Counted from the stretch's first letter, positions 1 through 14,499 are shown. The stretch: DNA of 64,000 nt from Litomosoides sigmodontis (GCA_963070105.1 OY718803.1:645501-709500), one strand, 5' to 3'. Numbers and translations are program-made. Notes: generated from the letters alone by a model not told the origin.

Positions 1-3000
1 CCACTCAATTCGGTACGACTTTTTGATAATTTCTTGTCGATAGAATTTTCTAACTCTCCCGCCCTCTCATTTCAATCTTCTGCTTTTCAATGTGTCACAC
101 CTCTCAGGTTAACTCCACCTTTTTCGGTACAGTCACACCGTCTATCAATTTCCGTAAAACAAAACATAAGCTAACAGGTGACGATAAGCATTTCGAGCAC
201 TTCAAATACTTTTTCAATTATCCTTCTCCTCGCCGCTCCTCAGTGCATATCAGTGAATCAAACATTTGTCGCTTGACTCTCGAGAAAACTATTGACCTAA
301 TCTTCCTATTTCAAACACCTCTCGTCTGGCATTTAAAAAAGGGAAGTGAAGAATGCTAATTGAAAAGTGTAAAATATACGAAATCAAGTGGAAGTGTAAT
401 GACTTTGATAAGTCTATTCCAGATTAGCCGTTCGATCGATGGATGACTTTCCGGTAAGAATGAAGCGGTGAGTGGTAGCCTTTCTAGCCTCCCACTACTC
501 TCATTTGCAAAAATTCGATTTTTTTTTTGGAAAACAAAACTATCATTGATTCATTCATACAAAAAATTTATCAATCACTGTGAGCTGTAATACACATGCC
601 TACTTGTCATTCTAATTTGTTATTTGCTATTTTTACTACTTTCCTGAAAATGCGTGAACGATTAAGAAATAACCTATTTTGGAAAAGTACCACAATAAGA
701 GCCAATGATCTAATTCACTTATAATTTCAATTAGCAAATGCTAATCGCTCCTGTCATCCCAGAAAAAAGCAACAATGCTGCAAATTAGAGGTAAAAGCGG
801 CGTTTATAACTTTGAGTAACGAATATATCGGTCATCACTACTGGTAATAAAGTTTTTCCGGAATACTGATGGATCTCTTTAACAATAAACGGTAAATGCA
901 TGTTGATCAGATGGAATTTTCGATTGGTTTGTGTATTTTGTCCACTTTAGCTAACTTCGATGGTGTAGAATGTTGCTGACTTCCGCATCTGTCATCTTCT
1001 TCAAAAAAATCTCACCAATGATTTTTTTCTCACCGTTCACATTTTCCGCCATTGATCAGAGGAGACATATAAGAGGCACCCTTTTTCTATTTACCGATAA
1101 GTGACATTTTACATGTGTATGACCTTTCTTGGCTGTCCTTATGTGACCTTTAAAATATTCTCTTTCACTTGTCTCCTTCCCTGGAAAAAAAAACTCCACA
1201 CTTTACTTTCGTAATATATCAAATACTTTTGCAAGCTCCGTTGAATTCTTTTTCACTTTAAGACACAGCCAAATAAACTATGCGAAATTCTGAAATGACA
1301 AGATACCTTTGATTATTAGTTGTGCATAAAATGAAAGGGATCAAGTTTTCTTTTAAAAAACAATTCTTATTTTTTGTGCAAGCAAAAACGTTGAGGAATA
1401 ATTAAATGACGTGAACGTGGAATGAATTATTTTATGCCAAACCTAGCTACTTACGATAATAATTTTCGAAATGTTGCAAAGTTAGATTAGATTGAATTGC
1501 AAGATTATTGAAGAAAGAAGCCTTTCACAGCAATAATTGGTTGGAAGGACTAATCCTAAAATAGCTAACATTATAAGCTTTTTGAACCAAAGAGTTAATT
1601 AATGATCGGAATTTCACGTACAACTATTTAAACATAAAAAGACAGACACACTGTAATTGAATTAATGTTCCGATACACAACGAAATTGCAAAATGTTTAT
1701 TACACTGACAGTTTGAACGTAACATACGTACAAGCAAACGTAAACTTTACATTTTAACTTTTGTAATATGTCAAATATTTTTGCAAACTCTGTTGAATTT
1801 TAAGACGACGAAGTAAAGTGTGGAAAATTACGCAATAACGAAATACCTTCGTAGTGTTTGTATTCGAACGTGCAAGAAAAAGTTTGGCGTAATTTGCACC
1901 GTGTGATTTCAGTTTATTACTTTGCTTCCTTTTGTGTTGAAGTTATAGCAGAGATGGCAACACAGTATCTTTAACAAATGTAATCAGAAAATTTCAAATT
2001 TATTTTTCCGAATTGATAGAAAGACAAAGACTACTATAAACTCAAATTTCAGTTCAATTAAATTCAAATTCCTTGTCAAACGCGAAAGAGGAATGAAAAA
2101 TGATTAAGAGGAAAAAAATTGTAGTTTGACCTCGAAGGGAAAAAAACAAGCAATTTGTAGTAAGACGTTGCAAAATGTTATCAAATCATTAAAAAATGGT
2201 TGTGTAAAATGCTTATGGAAAAATTGCAATACTTCAAAGAAATGGAAAATGAAAAAAGAAGGAAACAAATTTGGTCGATTTTTTTTTCTGTTCATTTTTT
2301 CGAAGATAATATCACCGATTTATTGCAGTAACAGCTAAGTTTTACTTGCAGTAAGAAAAAAATTGAAGTGAATGGGAAAGAGGAATTCATTTTTGCTTAT
2401 TCCTAAAGTTTCATATGATAAATTAAAATAAGGAAATAAAAAATGTCTGCACTATCAATTAATTTATCTAAACTTTTTAGTTTTTGTTGCGAAATTTAAA
2501 TGACAATCATCTTCAGCTGTAAACTACAACGATTTGAATTTAATTGAATTCGATTATTCCATGAAAATTCCATTAACTATTGTTAGCATAGGCGTAAAAA
2601 TAACACTTTAAAAAAGTGCAAAAGATGCGAAGAACTTCGTAAATGGCAAAATTCCAAATGGTTTGCTTGTTCACTCTTCTATTTTAATTAAATTCAAATT
2701 TATGCAATTTGATCCTGAAAAGAGGAAGTGAAATGCATAATGTCATAAAGTTCTTTATGGAATTTTCCTTTCTTTTTTTTGGACAAATTATAAGCACGCA
2801 AATTATAAATGATAGTGATTTATCACGTAAGTTACGTGTACTAATAGTCTACGATAAGTGACGTAATAGCAGTTGGATTGGCATCATCATTTGCTCATCA
2901 TATTTCCCCGCTCTTTCATATCAAAAATACAAAGAGCGAATTTAACGAATTAGTTTACAGTGGGAGAAATTGGAGGAGAAAAACGAAGCAATGAATGAAA

Positions 3001-6000
3001 GTAATTAATTGTAACTGAAAAGTATGAAAATTAATGTCAACATAATTTGCTACAATTTTACGATTTGTCAACAGACAATCAGTCAACAACCACTTCCTCT
3101 TTCCATCTCTCTCACCGCTGCTTCCCCTCTTTTTCATGCTCTCTTCAGCTTTTTTACCTTCTCTTTCATTCCACCATCTTGCACTTTTTCCATAATAATT
3201 TCATTTCAAATACATTCCAAATTCCGTCCATGCATTTTCTACTAATTGAGCAGTTAATTAATAGAAGCCAACTAGCTACAATTACTTACTCATAAAACAC
3301 TATTTCTTGCTTTATTTACCCGTGCAAATTGCGCTTGCTTTTTCCTATTGTTGAAATTTCATGTTTTGATTTCATTACATAATGCTTAACTTAGTTAATT
3401 TAAGTATAAGTTTAATAATTTCACTTAAATTACTTAGGATTGGATTAACTTTAACATGCGTAAAGTTACGTACAAATTTCTGGCATGCTAAATAATTACC
3501 GGAAGAAACGTGCTGGAACATTTGAAAAATACGAAAATGCAAGGAAGAAAAAATACAAGAAGAAAAATTTTATCATTTTTATTCAATGCGTTAGAGGAAG
3601 GGAGAAAAAAAAATGCCGAAAACGATGACCATGAAATTTGTCCTTGTTAGTTAGATTTTTGGCAAGTTGCCTGCTCGATGTTTGTCACCATTCACGTGTC
3701 CTTGGTGCCACCATGGATTCTTTCACTTATTTCTACTATTGGAGGGGAAGCGAATGTTGAATTTTAATTTCCCTTTCATTTTTTTCCTCCTTAAAATCCA
3801 GAAAAAGTGAGAGAGGCGAGGACGACTACCGACAGTATAGCGATAGACGGCACTCACGCATCCATGCACTGATAATGCACATGACCTATAGCATTGACAT
3901 TATCACTCAATCACACTCTTATCAGTACTGCTCAACTTATCCCTCACAAAGCGAGAACAATTTTCCATACGGAAAATTTTAGTTTTTTCTTTTTGCCTCA
4001 TTGTAATATATATTATAATTGCCTAATAGCTGAAGTTCTGTTTAAGCAATTCTTGCGGTGCTCTTGCAGCATCGAACAAATTTTCAAAAATTTGATTAAA
4101 TGAGCTACAGCCATATTGTCAGAGTACAATGTCCATTCTGCTAGCAGAAGAAATAAATGAAATTCTGAGGGAAACAAAAGAGGAAATGCAAATTGAAGCA
4201 AATTTGCTATTTGCTTTAAATTTTGCAAAAAAAAAGTAAAACACGAAAAAAACAACTGTAGGAGTATTATTTACATCTCTAATTAGTAATGCAAAATTTG
4301 CATTCATTTTCGTCGTTTTTTTTTTTAAACTGCAATTAATTAATTATAGCATTAAATAATGCTAGCATTAACAAAAATCTCTTTTGCAAGTATGCCAATA
4401 ATTTATTAAACAGTTTGTGAAATGAATGAAAATTGAGTCGTATGAGTGAGTGAGGTTGAAGTGGAAATAAATTAATGCAAATATTCGTTCAGCAATTTGA
4501 TGTAATGTGTGGGAAGCATACATATGTATGCCGTGATGGGAATTTGTGATTGGTGCTCATCACATGGAACAAATTTCATTTTAACTGAAATTTCCTAATG
4601 ATGATTAATTGGAGATGAAGTGAGGAGGAGGATTTGATGACACAAAAGGATGCATAGGACAATGGAAACGCATGACCCCGTTGAGGTGACGATACCCTTT
4701 TGCAGATGACCCCTTTGCAACAGCCGAATGTCGGCTACACATCCCACTCCACTCATTCACACAAACTTTCACTATCATCTTTTGTTCTTCCATGCAATCC
4801 ATTCCATGATATTGAAATTGTTGAAATTGTTTCCACGGATAATGCAACTGTGCGACAGCGTTCCCTTACGCATTGTTGAATTATTTCCAAAATATACACA
4901 AATCACATTTGCAAAAAATTTACAATCAATATGATTGTTAATTAATTCTAAAAATTATATTTTTTTAAAAAATTAATTACAAATGATAATATAGGCATTG
5001 TTTATCATTTTGACTGATTGTGTAGCTTGGTAGATATTCATGTGCGCTGCACCAGTCACATTTAATTATTTCAACGAACACACTTAAATGGGCAACTTTA
5101 AATATTTAAAAACAGTCAGAATTTAACATTTCCTGGTCAGCTTGCCTGCCAGTAGAATATTCGGCGTTCAACCGAATGGTAAAAAGTTTTGTCGCATTTC
5201 TTTCCAACTTGCTTTCACTTGTTTTTTTTCAATATTAAAAAAGGTCAAATTAGAAATTTCACTACAAAAGATTACAATGTAATATTGAGGTGAAGAAAAG
5301 GAAATCCTATAGTAAATTTTATAAGCTGCAAAACTCGTGAACAAATTTAATTTGTTACGATCCATAAATAAAATGTGACCTAATTTAGTTTAACTCATAG
5401 AAAGAGCTTCATTTGAGATGAATTATAAAAAACTAACTCTGTGCGAGTTTTTAAAAATTTTTGAAACATTTGGCCTATTATATACTATCAATTCTCTATA
5501 TCTATACCGGAAAAGACAACTTTTTAAAACGAAAACATCGAATATTAAATTGTTTCCGGCAACTCAAATATGTAGCAATTTCTTAACCGTTTTTTTTAAA
5601 CCTCAAGTCTTTTTAAAGAATAGTATTTTCTCTAAAAATAGAATTAAGTTCTTCAACTCGTGTGAACTTTATACATTTGACCACTAAAAGAAGACATAAA
5701 AAACTTAAATTTCACAAAATATTAATCATTTTGAATACTACCTCAATCTAAAATCACACAAATAACTTACATTCAAATTTGATTAGTTCAAAAATTAAAT
5801 ACTCTTAAGCACGTGCTCAAAATTACCCCTTCCTTTTAGAGGAATTTAAGTTACCTCTATACCAAGGAACTCGTAATATTTGCTATTATTAAAGGAAGGG
5901 GAAATCATTAAATTCGCCACATCAAACTTCAAATATATTAATCAGTTTAGAAATAAAGTGAATAGTGCAATTAAAAAATTGTGATATTCAATTTATATTT

Positions 6001-6100
6001 AAAAAAGTTTGCATGAATCACATCTGAGTAGCACATGGAAGAGAAAAAGTCGAGTGAACTTATTCATGTTTACGTATTACAAGAATTTGTGAGACTAGAA
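1..6100. other. Gene-poor AT-rich stretch
   Basis: I see no exon chain here on either strand. The short open frames have no recognisable domain and no matching splice phases. The stretch holds poly-A/T runs and a diverged direct repeat (listed separately). It could be intergenic DNA or part of a long intron of a gene lying to the left. Confidence 0.5.
1198..1852. repeat. Diverged direct repeat, two copies about 540 bp apart
   Basis: The segment around 1198-1312 and the segment around 1740-1852 share a long imperfect match. Both carry a TTTACTTT-like start, then TAATAT(A/G)TCAAATA, TTTTTGCAA, TGTTGAATT and a shared end ATACCTT. The copies differ by many substitutions and small indels, so the duplication is old. 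Neither copy contains an open frame I recognise. Confidence 0.5.
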
Positions 6101-6124
6101 TTTTCACTATCGCTGAATTCAAGC

Positions 6125-6270
6125 ACTATGGGGCCGCAGACACGCGAGCTCATGTTTCAAGTTGCGGAACGGTACGTACGGCTGCTGCGCTAACTCGGTG
6201 CTAGTTGGAGAGTTGCAAAGAGCAAGGAAGATTGCGGGATGTCAGTTTGATAAGGAGGAACCGATCGGTA
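6125..6270 (+). other. GC-richer block upstream of the ABHD gene, possible leader exon or promoter
   Basis: This block is clearly less AT-rich than its surroundings. It contains an ATG at about 6128 followed by 14 codons and a strong donor (CG|GTACGT). Joining that exon to the acceptor at 6611 gives a short frame that stops before the ABHD start codon. It is therefore better explained as promoter or 5' leader than as coding sequence. An alternative is chance GC content. Confidence 0.3.
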
Positions 6271-6609
6271 TCTCATCACTTTTGGAAGCTTAAAGCTGTA
6301 TAACGATCATTCTGTTATTTTGAATTGTTTCATGAGCGGTTGTTTCCGGAATCTCATATACGGAATGTGCTCCATTCCTATCACCTCCCATAGCGAGTTC
6401 ACAGAGAATTTCCTCTTCGAATTAGGGGAGGAAATTGTATAACTTTTCTAGCAGTCTTTTCCGGAGTACGGTTTTCACTCGATATATGAGGAACACGTAT
6501 AGAGTTCTTTTTTCTTTTAAAATTTCTTTAACACTAATTTTTTTTTTGTTTTTGAAATTTTATTTTTTCTATTTCAAAAATCATTTCTTTATCTGAGTAA
6601 ACGTTTTTC

Positions 6610-6676
6610 AGAAGGAAGCTGACACTTTTTCAAGGAAGGTAGTGGATAGGGATCGCTGGTGGCAACGCTAGGCACT
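6610..6676 (+). promoter_or_regulatory. Probable leader splice acceptor of the ABHD gene
   Basis: A TTTTTCAG acceptor ends at 6611, 65 bases before the start codon at 6677, and no coding exon joins to it in frame. This suits either trans-splicing of a spliced leader or splicing from a non-coding exon upstream. Confidence 0.4.
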
Positions 6677-9415
6677 ATGACATTTGTAGAATCGCTTCTG
6701 AACTGGCTTTCATTAGCGGATTTTTGGTCGAATTATGTTTGGTTCGGGATTTTTGTTTTGATCGTGGCATTAATCCGTTTCCTGAATGTACTAAGCTACC
6801 CGGAAAAGCCCAGAGTAACGTATATGCAGAAAACTCTTGGCAAGAATCATATATCGATTGGTGATATGTTGGGCCGATGTCCGATTCTGAACGAAGTGTT
6901 AGTTCACTGCTTCTTGATCCCTTCTTGAATCTTATCAAATGCTTATGTTTCAATATGATGAAACAAAGGAAGGAAGTCCTCTGCGTTCATGGCATGGATA
7001 TGCGCTAAAATACAATATTTTGTATGAAATACATTTATATGTTTTCAACTGGTGTGTTTTGTGTACATTTTATCACATATAGTGTTGAGTTGTAATTCGA
7101 AAGTTGAAAAACTTCGTCTTATATGCTTATCTGAAAATTTCAGTTATTCCCCGCCGTTACTGTGGGGTCGAAGTGGTCATTTGCAAACGGCATCATATGG
7201 TTTGTTCGGACATACATCACTCATCCGAACCTATGACTCTCGGCATGTTGTAAAGTTAAGTGATGGGGCATCAGTCGTATTCGATGTTTTTGAACCTGTT
7301 AAGCTACAACCTTCAGGAAGTAAGAATATTTTGACTTCCGTTGTCTGACGAAAGCAAATTACTGGATGGAATCGAAGGAAGTATTTTGAACAAAAAATGA
7401 CCGAAATTTGCTTTCATTTTTTTTTATTATGAATTTGGAAAACCAGTTTGTTAATTTATGCATTTCGAACGTGCATATAAGTTTTATAAGTTTTGCAGAA
7501 GACCTAACGCTAGCTTTGTGTCCCGGTATTGCGAATACAAGTGAATCAAATTACATCCGTACTTGTGTTCATTATGCTCAGGAAAACGGATTTCGCTGTG
7601 CAGTACTGAATCATCTCGGTGCTCTGAAGCACGTCCGGCTCACTTCAAACCGTATATTTTCCTACGGTTAGTTTGAAATTATCTCGGTAGCAAAACAGAG
7701 GCAGGCATTGTTAACATAAAAAATTTGCTTGTGCTGCAACTCTGGTTTTAAATAACGTAATATAAGTTATATTTACATAATGTTGAACGATAACTGAAGA
7801 AACTATTACCAGAGAACCAGTTAATTTCAAATTATCCGATTAGCTGAAATAAGTTTTACATTCTGATCATTTTTTTGGTCTGTGATCGGAGACGAATGGC
7901 AAAGTCACAGCCTCTTTTCGAATTTTGAATCGGTTTAAAACGTGATTTTCAATATAGGAGGTTTTCAAGAAAATTTTTTAAAGGTGGTACTGAGGAGATG
8001 GAAGAGATGATGGCGCGTTTACATGATTTGTACCCATCTACTCGTTTCTTTTGTATTGGTTTCAGTATGGGTGGAAACATAACCACACGTATGATAGCAA
8101 AATTGTCATCTAATGGTTTACAGCATCGAATTATTGCTGGACTTTCCGTTGCTCAGGGATACAGTGCGACATCGTTGGTTCTTCATTATTTTATTGAACA
8201 ATTGTTGTTGATAACCTCATTTGCTATAGTTCTATATTTGTTTTAATCTTTAGTGCAAATGCTCTTTTTCTCGAGTGTACTATGACATTTTGAAAGTTAG
8301 ATGTAAGCATAGAACGTTAGATCAGTTAAAAATTCTTTAATTGCGGAATTACTTTTGAAGAATTACAAAACCCTCACATTCTTAGTCATTAAACTTAGTT
8401 ATGTACTTTTTAGTGCGCTTAATTAGTTTTACACTTCACTTATGCTATCCTACATGTCTTATGTTGAAACAAAAAAGAAAAGGAAATGACTTTTTTTTTT
8501 TTCAGAATTTTTAACAGAAGTTGATTTCAGATTACTGGCTCTATATCATAATTGGGAAAATGGTCGTCGGGCATATAATTATGTGATAACGGAAAACATG
8601 AAGCGCCTGCTAAGGAGAAACTACGATATGGCAGTAGCGCCGCACGTTAAAACAGGTTTAATAGATGAACAGGTACACTTTTTTTAGTTTTGTAATTGTA
8701 TGTAATTATGTTGTATTAGGTAAATCTTGTAGATCGTGCCTTTCTGATTTTTTTTTGCTTTTTTTGTAAACTTTGAAACTTACAAATTCATTTTAAATGT
8801 GAATTTTCCAGCACTTGTGGGCAGCAACATCAATAATGGCGTTGGATGACTCATACACTCGTCGTATACTCGGTTACGGAAGTGTTGAGGAATTTTATCG
8901 TGATATCAGTTGCTTGTCAATAATACCGAAGATTAAAATACCCATGGTAAATACGCAATCTTTTCGTTTAGAGAACAAATACTAATTGCTTTTTCTTTTG
9001 TGCTATAGGTTTACTGCAAATATCTGATTTTGCTTTTGATAAATATAGATTGCGAAACATAAATGTTTGGCTTACCACCACTAGTAAATCTTTTTCTCAT
9101 ATTCATAAAAGTGATATCGTTAGTGACCATCTTCTTATCTGTTAACTGCCGTTGGTCATGCTAATTTAATAATAAGCAAAAATGCTGTAGGTTTTCATGA
9201 ATGCGTTGGATGATCCCCTGGTACCACCTTGTCTCTGGCATCCAGTGCGAGAATTAGCTGCAACAAATGAATATTTTGGCTTCATCCTCACGAAGCATGG
9301 TGGTCATCTTGGCTTCCTAGAAAGTAATGGTATTGTTCCAAATTCCGTTACCTGGCTGGATCGTTTTATTATTGAACTTGCTAATTCGGTTGTTGTAGCA
9401 TATGGTAGTGAATGA
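6677..9415 (+). CDS. ABHD1/ABHD3-type alpha/beta hydrolase, seven exons, 418 aa
   Basis: Exons 6677-6897, 7144-7319, 7499-7666, 7984-8173, 8531-8672, 8812-8946 and 9191-9415 join in frame to 418 residues plus stop, close to the family's usual length of about 410. Residues about 20-40 form a membrane anchor. Then come the family signature PPLLWGRSGHLQTA, the nucleophile elbow GFSMGGN (Ser216), the acid in LDDPLVP (Asp352) and the catalytic histidine in KHGGHLGF (His383). All three triad residues are present, so the enzyme is probably active. ABHD3-type proteins are membrane-bound lipases acting on phospholipids or related esters; the substrate here is unknown. A GTG before the ATG at 6677 could extend the frame but the ATG is the better start. 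An AATAAA signal lies at 9425. ABHD1 or ABHD3 identity cannot be separated by eye. Confidence 0.92.
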
Positions 9416-9424
9416 TTTAAAAGA

Positions 9425-9430
9425 AATAAA
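9425..9430 (+). terminator. Polyadenylation signal of the ABHD gene
   Basis: An AATAAA hexamer lies 10 bases after the stop codon, in an A-rich context. Confidence 0.5.
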
Positions 9431-10266
9431 AAAATGAAGGAAGAAGGTTGGTATTCTAAATTATTCAGACAGTTAGTGATTAGCAAAGAATTAAATGAAT
9501 TAGCGATGGTTTTATAACTGCCGTAGGAAATTATGGTCGGAATCTGTATTCTAAAGTTATTCGTACTGAAGAAAATGACAGTCAATTGAGGATAAAATGC
9601 TGTTTTTAGTGAAATTTTGTGAGACTGTATTTAAATATTTCTAAATTGTTTCCTCTTCTTAAAAGTATTAGAAATATTCTGTCAGTCTCCCCGATTTTTT
9701 TCTAATTGATCATTCCACTTCATTTTTCCGTTCTTTTCATTCGGTATTATTTGTTTTACTGAGTCTTTTATATTGAAATGTAGTTGTTTACATTACTTTA
9801 AGTCTAACATATTATTAAACGTCTTCATAAAAATAGTACTTTGGGTTTATATCACTTATACAGGAATTAAATATATTACGATAATAGAGAAAATGGTATG
9901 TTTATTGAAACATGATTACGAAATTAAAATTGTAAACTGTCGGTTATTTGATATACCCTACGTGTACATAATTTGTGATAAGAGTTGTCATGTGCATGTC
10001 ACCAGTTAGCATAAAAAATTGGTAACGCTCATGTGTTCTTGTTTTATAACCTACAACCTTTGATGTACGCTTTCTTTTTACATTTCTAGTTATTCAGTGC
10101 ACAATTTCATTCCGGTTCTTTGTAAAAATTTACATTTGTTTGTATTGTATATTATCATTTTTTTATCCTTTTCGGTGTTTCACAAATAATATTGTATAAT
10201 ATTTTGCTTCCTTTTTCTGATTTTTCTCAAAAAACGAAGAAATTCCGAGAGATAGGACGAGACTAT

Positions 10267-10350
10267 ACATGTTGATTCTTTTATCATCAAGATAATACAT
10301 GTATACATGTTGATTCTTTTATCATGTTGATTCTTTTATCATCAAGATAT
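10267..10350. repeat. Short tandem/interspersed duplication
   Basis: The motif CATGTTGATTCTTTTATCAT occurs three times, twice followed by CAAGATA. The copies are nearly perfect, which suggests recent slippage or a small segmental duplication. Confidence 0.7.
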
Positions 10351-13300
10351 ATATTCGAGATTATACGGTTTTTACGTGTTGCCAATAAAAGTTTTGAAGC
10401 ACCTGCCTCTTAGAGAATCAAAAAAAAACTTCATATAGAAACGCACTTCGTAGTTTGCTTGCAAATTTATAAACAATACAGACCACCCAACGAAATGTCC
10501 AGAAAAACTCTTTCGTTCAATCGCCATGAATTGCTTGGAGCCTTAGTTGACTTACGCATGTAAGAAGGTGCTGAAACTCATGATTTTAAGCATTTTGCTT
10601 CATTCGCTGCGAATAAAATTTTGCAAATTAAAGATGAAAAAAGAAAACAATCTGATTCGAATATTTTGCTATAAAATGTTAAGTTTTAGGATAAGTGGAG
10701 ATGTAGGATTGGTCATTTCTAATAAGAATTAGTGAAAACATATATGAATTGATAAATCTGTTAGTATAATTAAAATTATATTGTAAATATTACTCATCAA
10801 TGAGTAGTCAATGTGTGAAATTATCGTAAAATATTGGACAGACTTCCTTACTTAGCGCTTCATGTTTTCAAAAAGGCTGCAAACAGCGCTGACTGCGTGA
10901 GCTACATTATCAATGTTATCAATATCCCTGTGTTTAGTCAATTGCTCTGTGCAAATTCACCTTCATCAACTCAGCTAATTAAAATTATGCAGCTAACACG
11001 GCGAAAGTGAGCACGATTTCTCAAAAAAAGCAATATTGTCGGCCAAGCAACAGGAACAAGTTAGAATACAAAAAATTATAGTAGGCTAATTTGGGTTAAG
11101 GACAACATAAAATGCGATGAACAAGTTTGTGGGTTACGAAACCATTTCTTAAAACCTAACTTATCAACAAGGAACAGTTAAATTAGCTCCACACTATACA
11201 GTGAATATAATTGTCGGGTGTAGGTAATTCTCGAATAGTTTAAAGCGTCTGTATTAGACATTCTTACTTAATGTAAGAACTAAAAAGAGATGTCTACCAG
11301 CTTTTGAGGATTAGAATATAACTTCTCAGAATTATTATATAATAAAAAGAATACCTCAATGGACGATAATCCGAAATAATATAAAATCCAGATTTAAAAA
11401 CAGAAAGTAAGTTAAAGTGACTTACAAAGTAGGTTCATACGCGCTCAACTGAATACTACAAAAAACTTGTCAAAAAAGTGAAAATTGTTGCTAACTTTTC
11501 TTAACCTGAAAATGCACTCATGTCGCGGCTCATATTGCAACTTTTGTTTGCCAATTACAATGTTTAAAAAATTACGTGGCACGTAATTCTTACGTGACTA
11601 TAGCTAAAAGTAAATGAACAAAGCAAACATACGACAGTAATATATGACTGAAACCTTTGCGAAAATAAAACGGATAACTGGAAAAACTATGTGCTATGAT
11701 TAAAAAGTATTATAAGAAAGTATTAAATGAACATATTCATTGAAGTGTTAGATATAGCTTGTTAATTTGTCCATAAAAAATAAAAATACAATTGAGCAAA
11801 ACAAAAATAAGAAAAAATTATTCAGCAATTATCAGTAAATAGTGATACATCTAGAAAGCAAAAAAAGAAAACTGTTAAGCTTGAATTAAGCACATTTAAC
11901 ATAAGACGATGCAAATAATATGAACAGTAATTGCTAACAATTGCAAGGAAAGTTTCATTAAAACATCAGGTGCAATAGTCCAAAATTCACAATTTAGATC
12001 GAATCTTCCTTCGGCCTAAATTACAAATTTTTATAAAACTATAAACAGTTGAAAGCTGTGGCGCCCACAAGATATCACGGCCAAAACTACGAAAGTAAAT
12101 ATAAAAAACGATAGCAATGAATGACAATTACATCCAATGCAGTAACATATTTCATTCTTTCTTTTTCTTTATTTTTCCTATTTTTTCCTTTTTTATTTTT
12201 TAAGTTATTTCTTATTCTTCTTTTTTTATTTCATTCTTTATTATTTTTTTCTTTTTTCTGTCTTTTCGTTTTTTTTTATTTTTAAACTATCGGCATCTGT
12301 CCACTGCCAGCACATGGAAGAAGGATTGCAGACCTGATGGCATTGCTTCATGCCCTTGCACGGTAGCAATTCTAATTCACTCCACCGCTATGAGCCCAAC
12401 GTTCGTTCACTTCTGTCCTCAGCTCATTAAGCTGAAAAGCGCAACCTATAAAGAATTCAGTAAGTAAATTTAACAACAAAAATAAACATACCAGATGAGC
12501 CGCATTGCTCAGTACTTGGAGGTTGTGGCTGTGCACGTAGGTGCGTGCTCCTACAAATCAGCCATTGTTGGCATTTTTGCTCTTCAACAAATTCGATATT
12601 AACTAAAAACGCTTCAATTCAATTATGTTGCAGCCTATCGGTGATCAAAGTCGAAACGAACGCAAAAAGTAATTCATATGCAACACGCACAGAGCGAATT
12701 GTAGGTAATAAACAAATTAACAACCTAAACAACTCGATAAGTAAAAAAACAAATCAGTCAAAATGTTGATGAATTGTTTCGATTGATATTTTGCTTTATT
12801 ATGACCCATCATTTGTCCACATGCATAATTAGAGAGAGAGAGAGAAGGAGAGAAAAGTCGGTGTATGTAGTAAGTTAAAAAGATTCGAATTTTGTCGATT
12901 TATTGCTGTTTGTCGCTGATCTCTGAATTATCCCAAGGATTACTGTGCACTTGTCACATGGAATGAACAAATGGGAAATTTGAAGGCGCAATTAAACAGC
13001 TAATAAAATGTAAATATAAATATTAAATCTAATCTAAAATGTGTCTGTAGTGTGAAATTTGTGTTTGCTATCTCGTCTAAATTTTTGCATGTTTTAGAGG
13101 ACTGATTTTTCTTCTTGAACTTCTACCGAAGGCTTTGTTCATTTAATAATACTATTTGCAATATACTTTTACACTGAAGTTGGTTGGCGTGGCTCGCGAC
13201 TTCAACACTATACTTCATCAACTTCCAAGTGGGTAAAATTTCGCTCAAGTGTGCCTCGCTATCCTTTATTCGACCACCTGTTGTGGATACTTTCGTGTTA

Positions 13301-14303
13301 TCAAATTATGACCATCACTGTTGATGGCTTTGTGTTAAAAAGAAAATTTATTGCTTCAGTTTCTAAAGTGAACTTATGGGGCAGAACTCTTAAACAGTGA
13401 ATATCAAAAACAATACCATTTTAGAATCACCAAATCTATATTCGATTTGTGGGTTTATAATTAGCGCTTAGTTTGTAATAATTAATTAACATAAACATGT
13501 CTATGCATTTGATAATGCTTCCGTTCAGATGTTGTAATATTATTTGTATTTAAAACAAAATAAAAAGATTGCATTATTTTATCGCATCGTAAAAATTTTC
13601 GAAGCATTTATTGAAATTCAACATCACCCAACCATTAATAATTCCTGTAACTAATGCATGAAAAAAAGGAGACCGAGATATACAACCATTAAAATTTACA
13701 AATTTTGTTGAACTGATGTTAATAACAATGTCGAATCTATAAAAGAGAAGAACTGAAAAGTGAAACAGTCAATTTGGGTAGAAAAAATTAAAACACAAAA
13801 TTTATCGTTTCAAATAAAAAAAAAAAAAGGTGAAATAAGGACAAGTAAAATGCCGTACAACAAAATGACTAGCACAAAACACACTTATCAAAATGGATTA
13901 AATAAATTTAAATAAAATTTCAAATGTGTTTGTAAGTGGAAAAAAGGTTTAAAGAGCAAGAAGCGCAAAAAGCGTGCGAGCAAAAGGAGAAACGAAGAAA
14001 ATGGGCAAGAAAAGACACAGCAACGGAACGAACGTTCGAGCTACACGGAAATAAGTGGCGCGGCGTTTACTGTGCAAAAGGCACCGTCGACCGCACACGG
14101 AACGCGCAGTGAGCGGAGAGAGTATCTGTGTAGATCAAGGGGATGGAGTGATTAGATCACGATGATGATTGGATGGACTGCTGCTTCCACACACCATCCC
14201 AGACAGCAATCAAACCGAACACTTACACCGCGATCACCGATGACCACGCTCCTCACTTTTGCTTCCATTAATTTCGTTGAATTGCTTGATGTCATTGGGA
14301 TTT

Positions 14304-14324
14304 GAGAGAGAGAGAGAGAGAGAG
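14304..14324. repeat. GA dinucleotide run
   Basis: A (GA)n microsatellite of about 10 units in the putative promoter region of the 14.5-kb locus. Confidence 0.8.
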
Positions 14325-14499
14325 GAGTGTGATGTTATTGTGATTAGCGTCAGTTATGACGTCGTACTACGCTTTTGCGGTTACTTCTCTTATGCGTTAC
14401 TAGCAACACCTTAATGTACTTGACGTTTCATAAATTTGAGCAGTTCATGGGGCGGAACTCCTCAACAGCCGGATATTTCCAGCGCATGTGAGTGTCTGG

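Larger units (their letters stand above)
9431..14470. other. Gene-poor stretch with simple repeats
   Basis: No exon chain was found. The stretch holds a short tandem duplication at 10267-10350, a T-rich tract at about 12150-12290, GA runs at about 12832 and 14304, and a more GC-rich part at 14000-14150 that may be the promoter of the locus that follows. Short open frames at 9773-10009, 10547-10732 and 12545-12769 have no domain or splice support. Confidence 0.45.
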
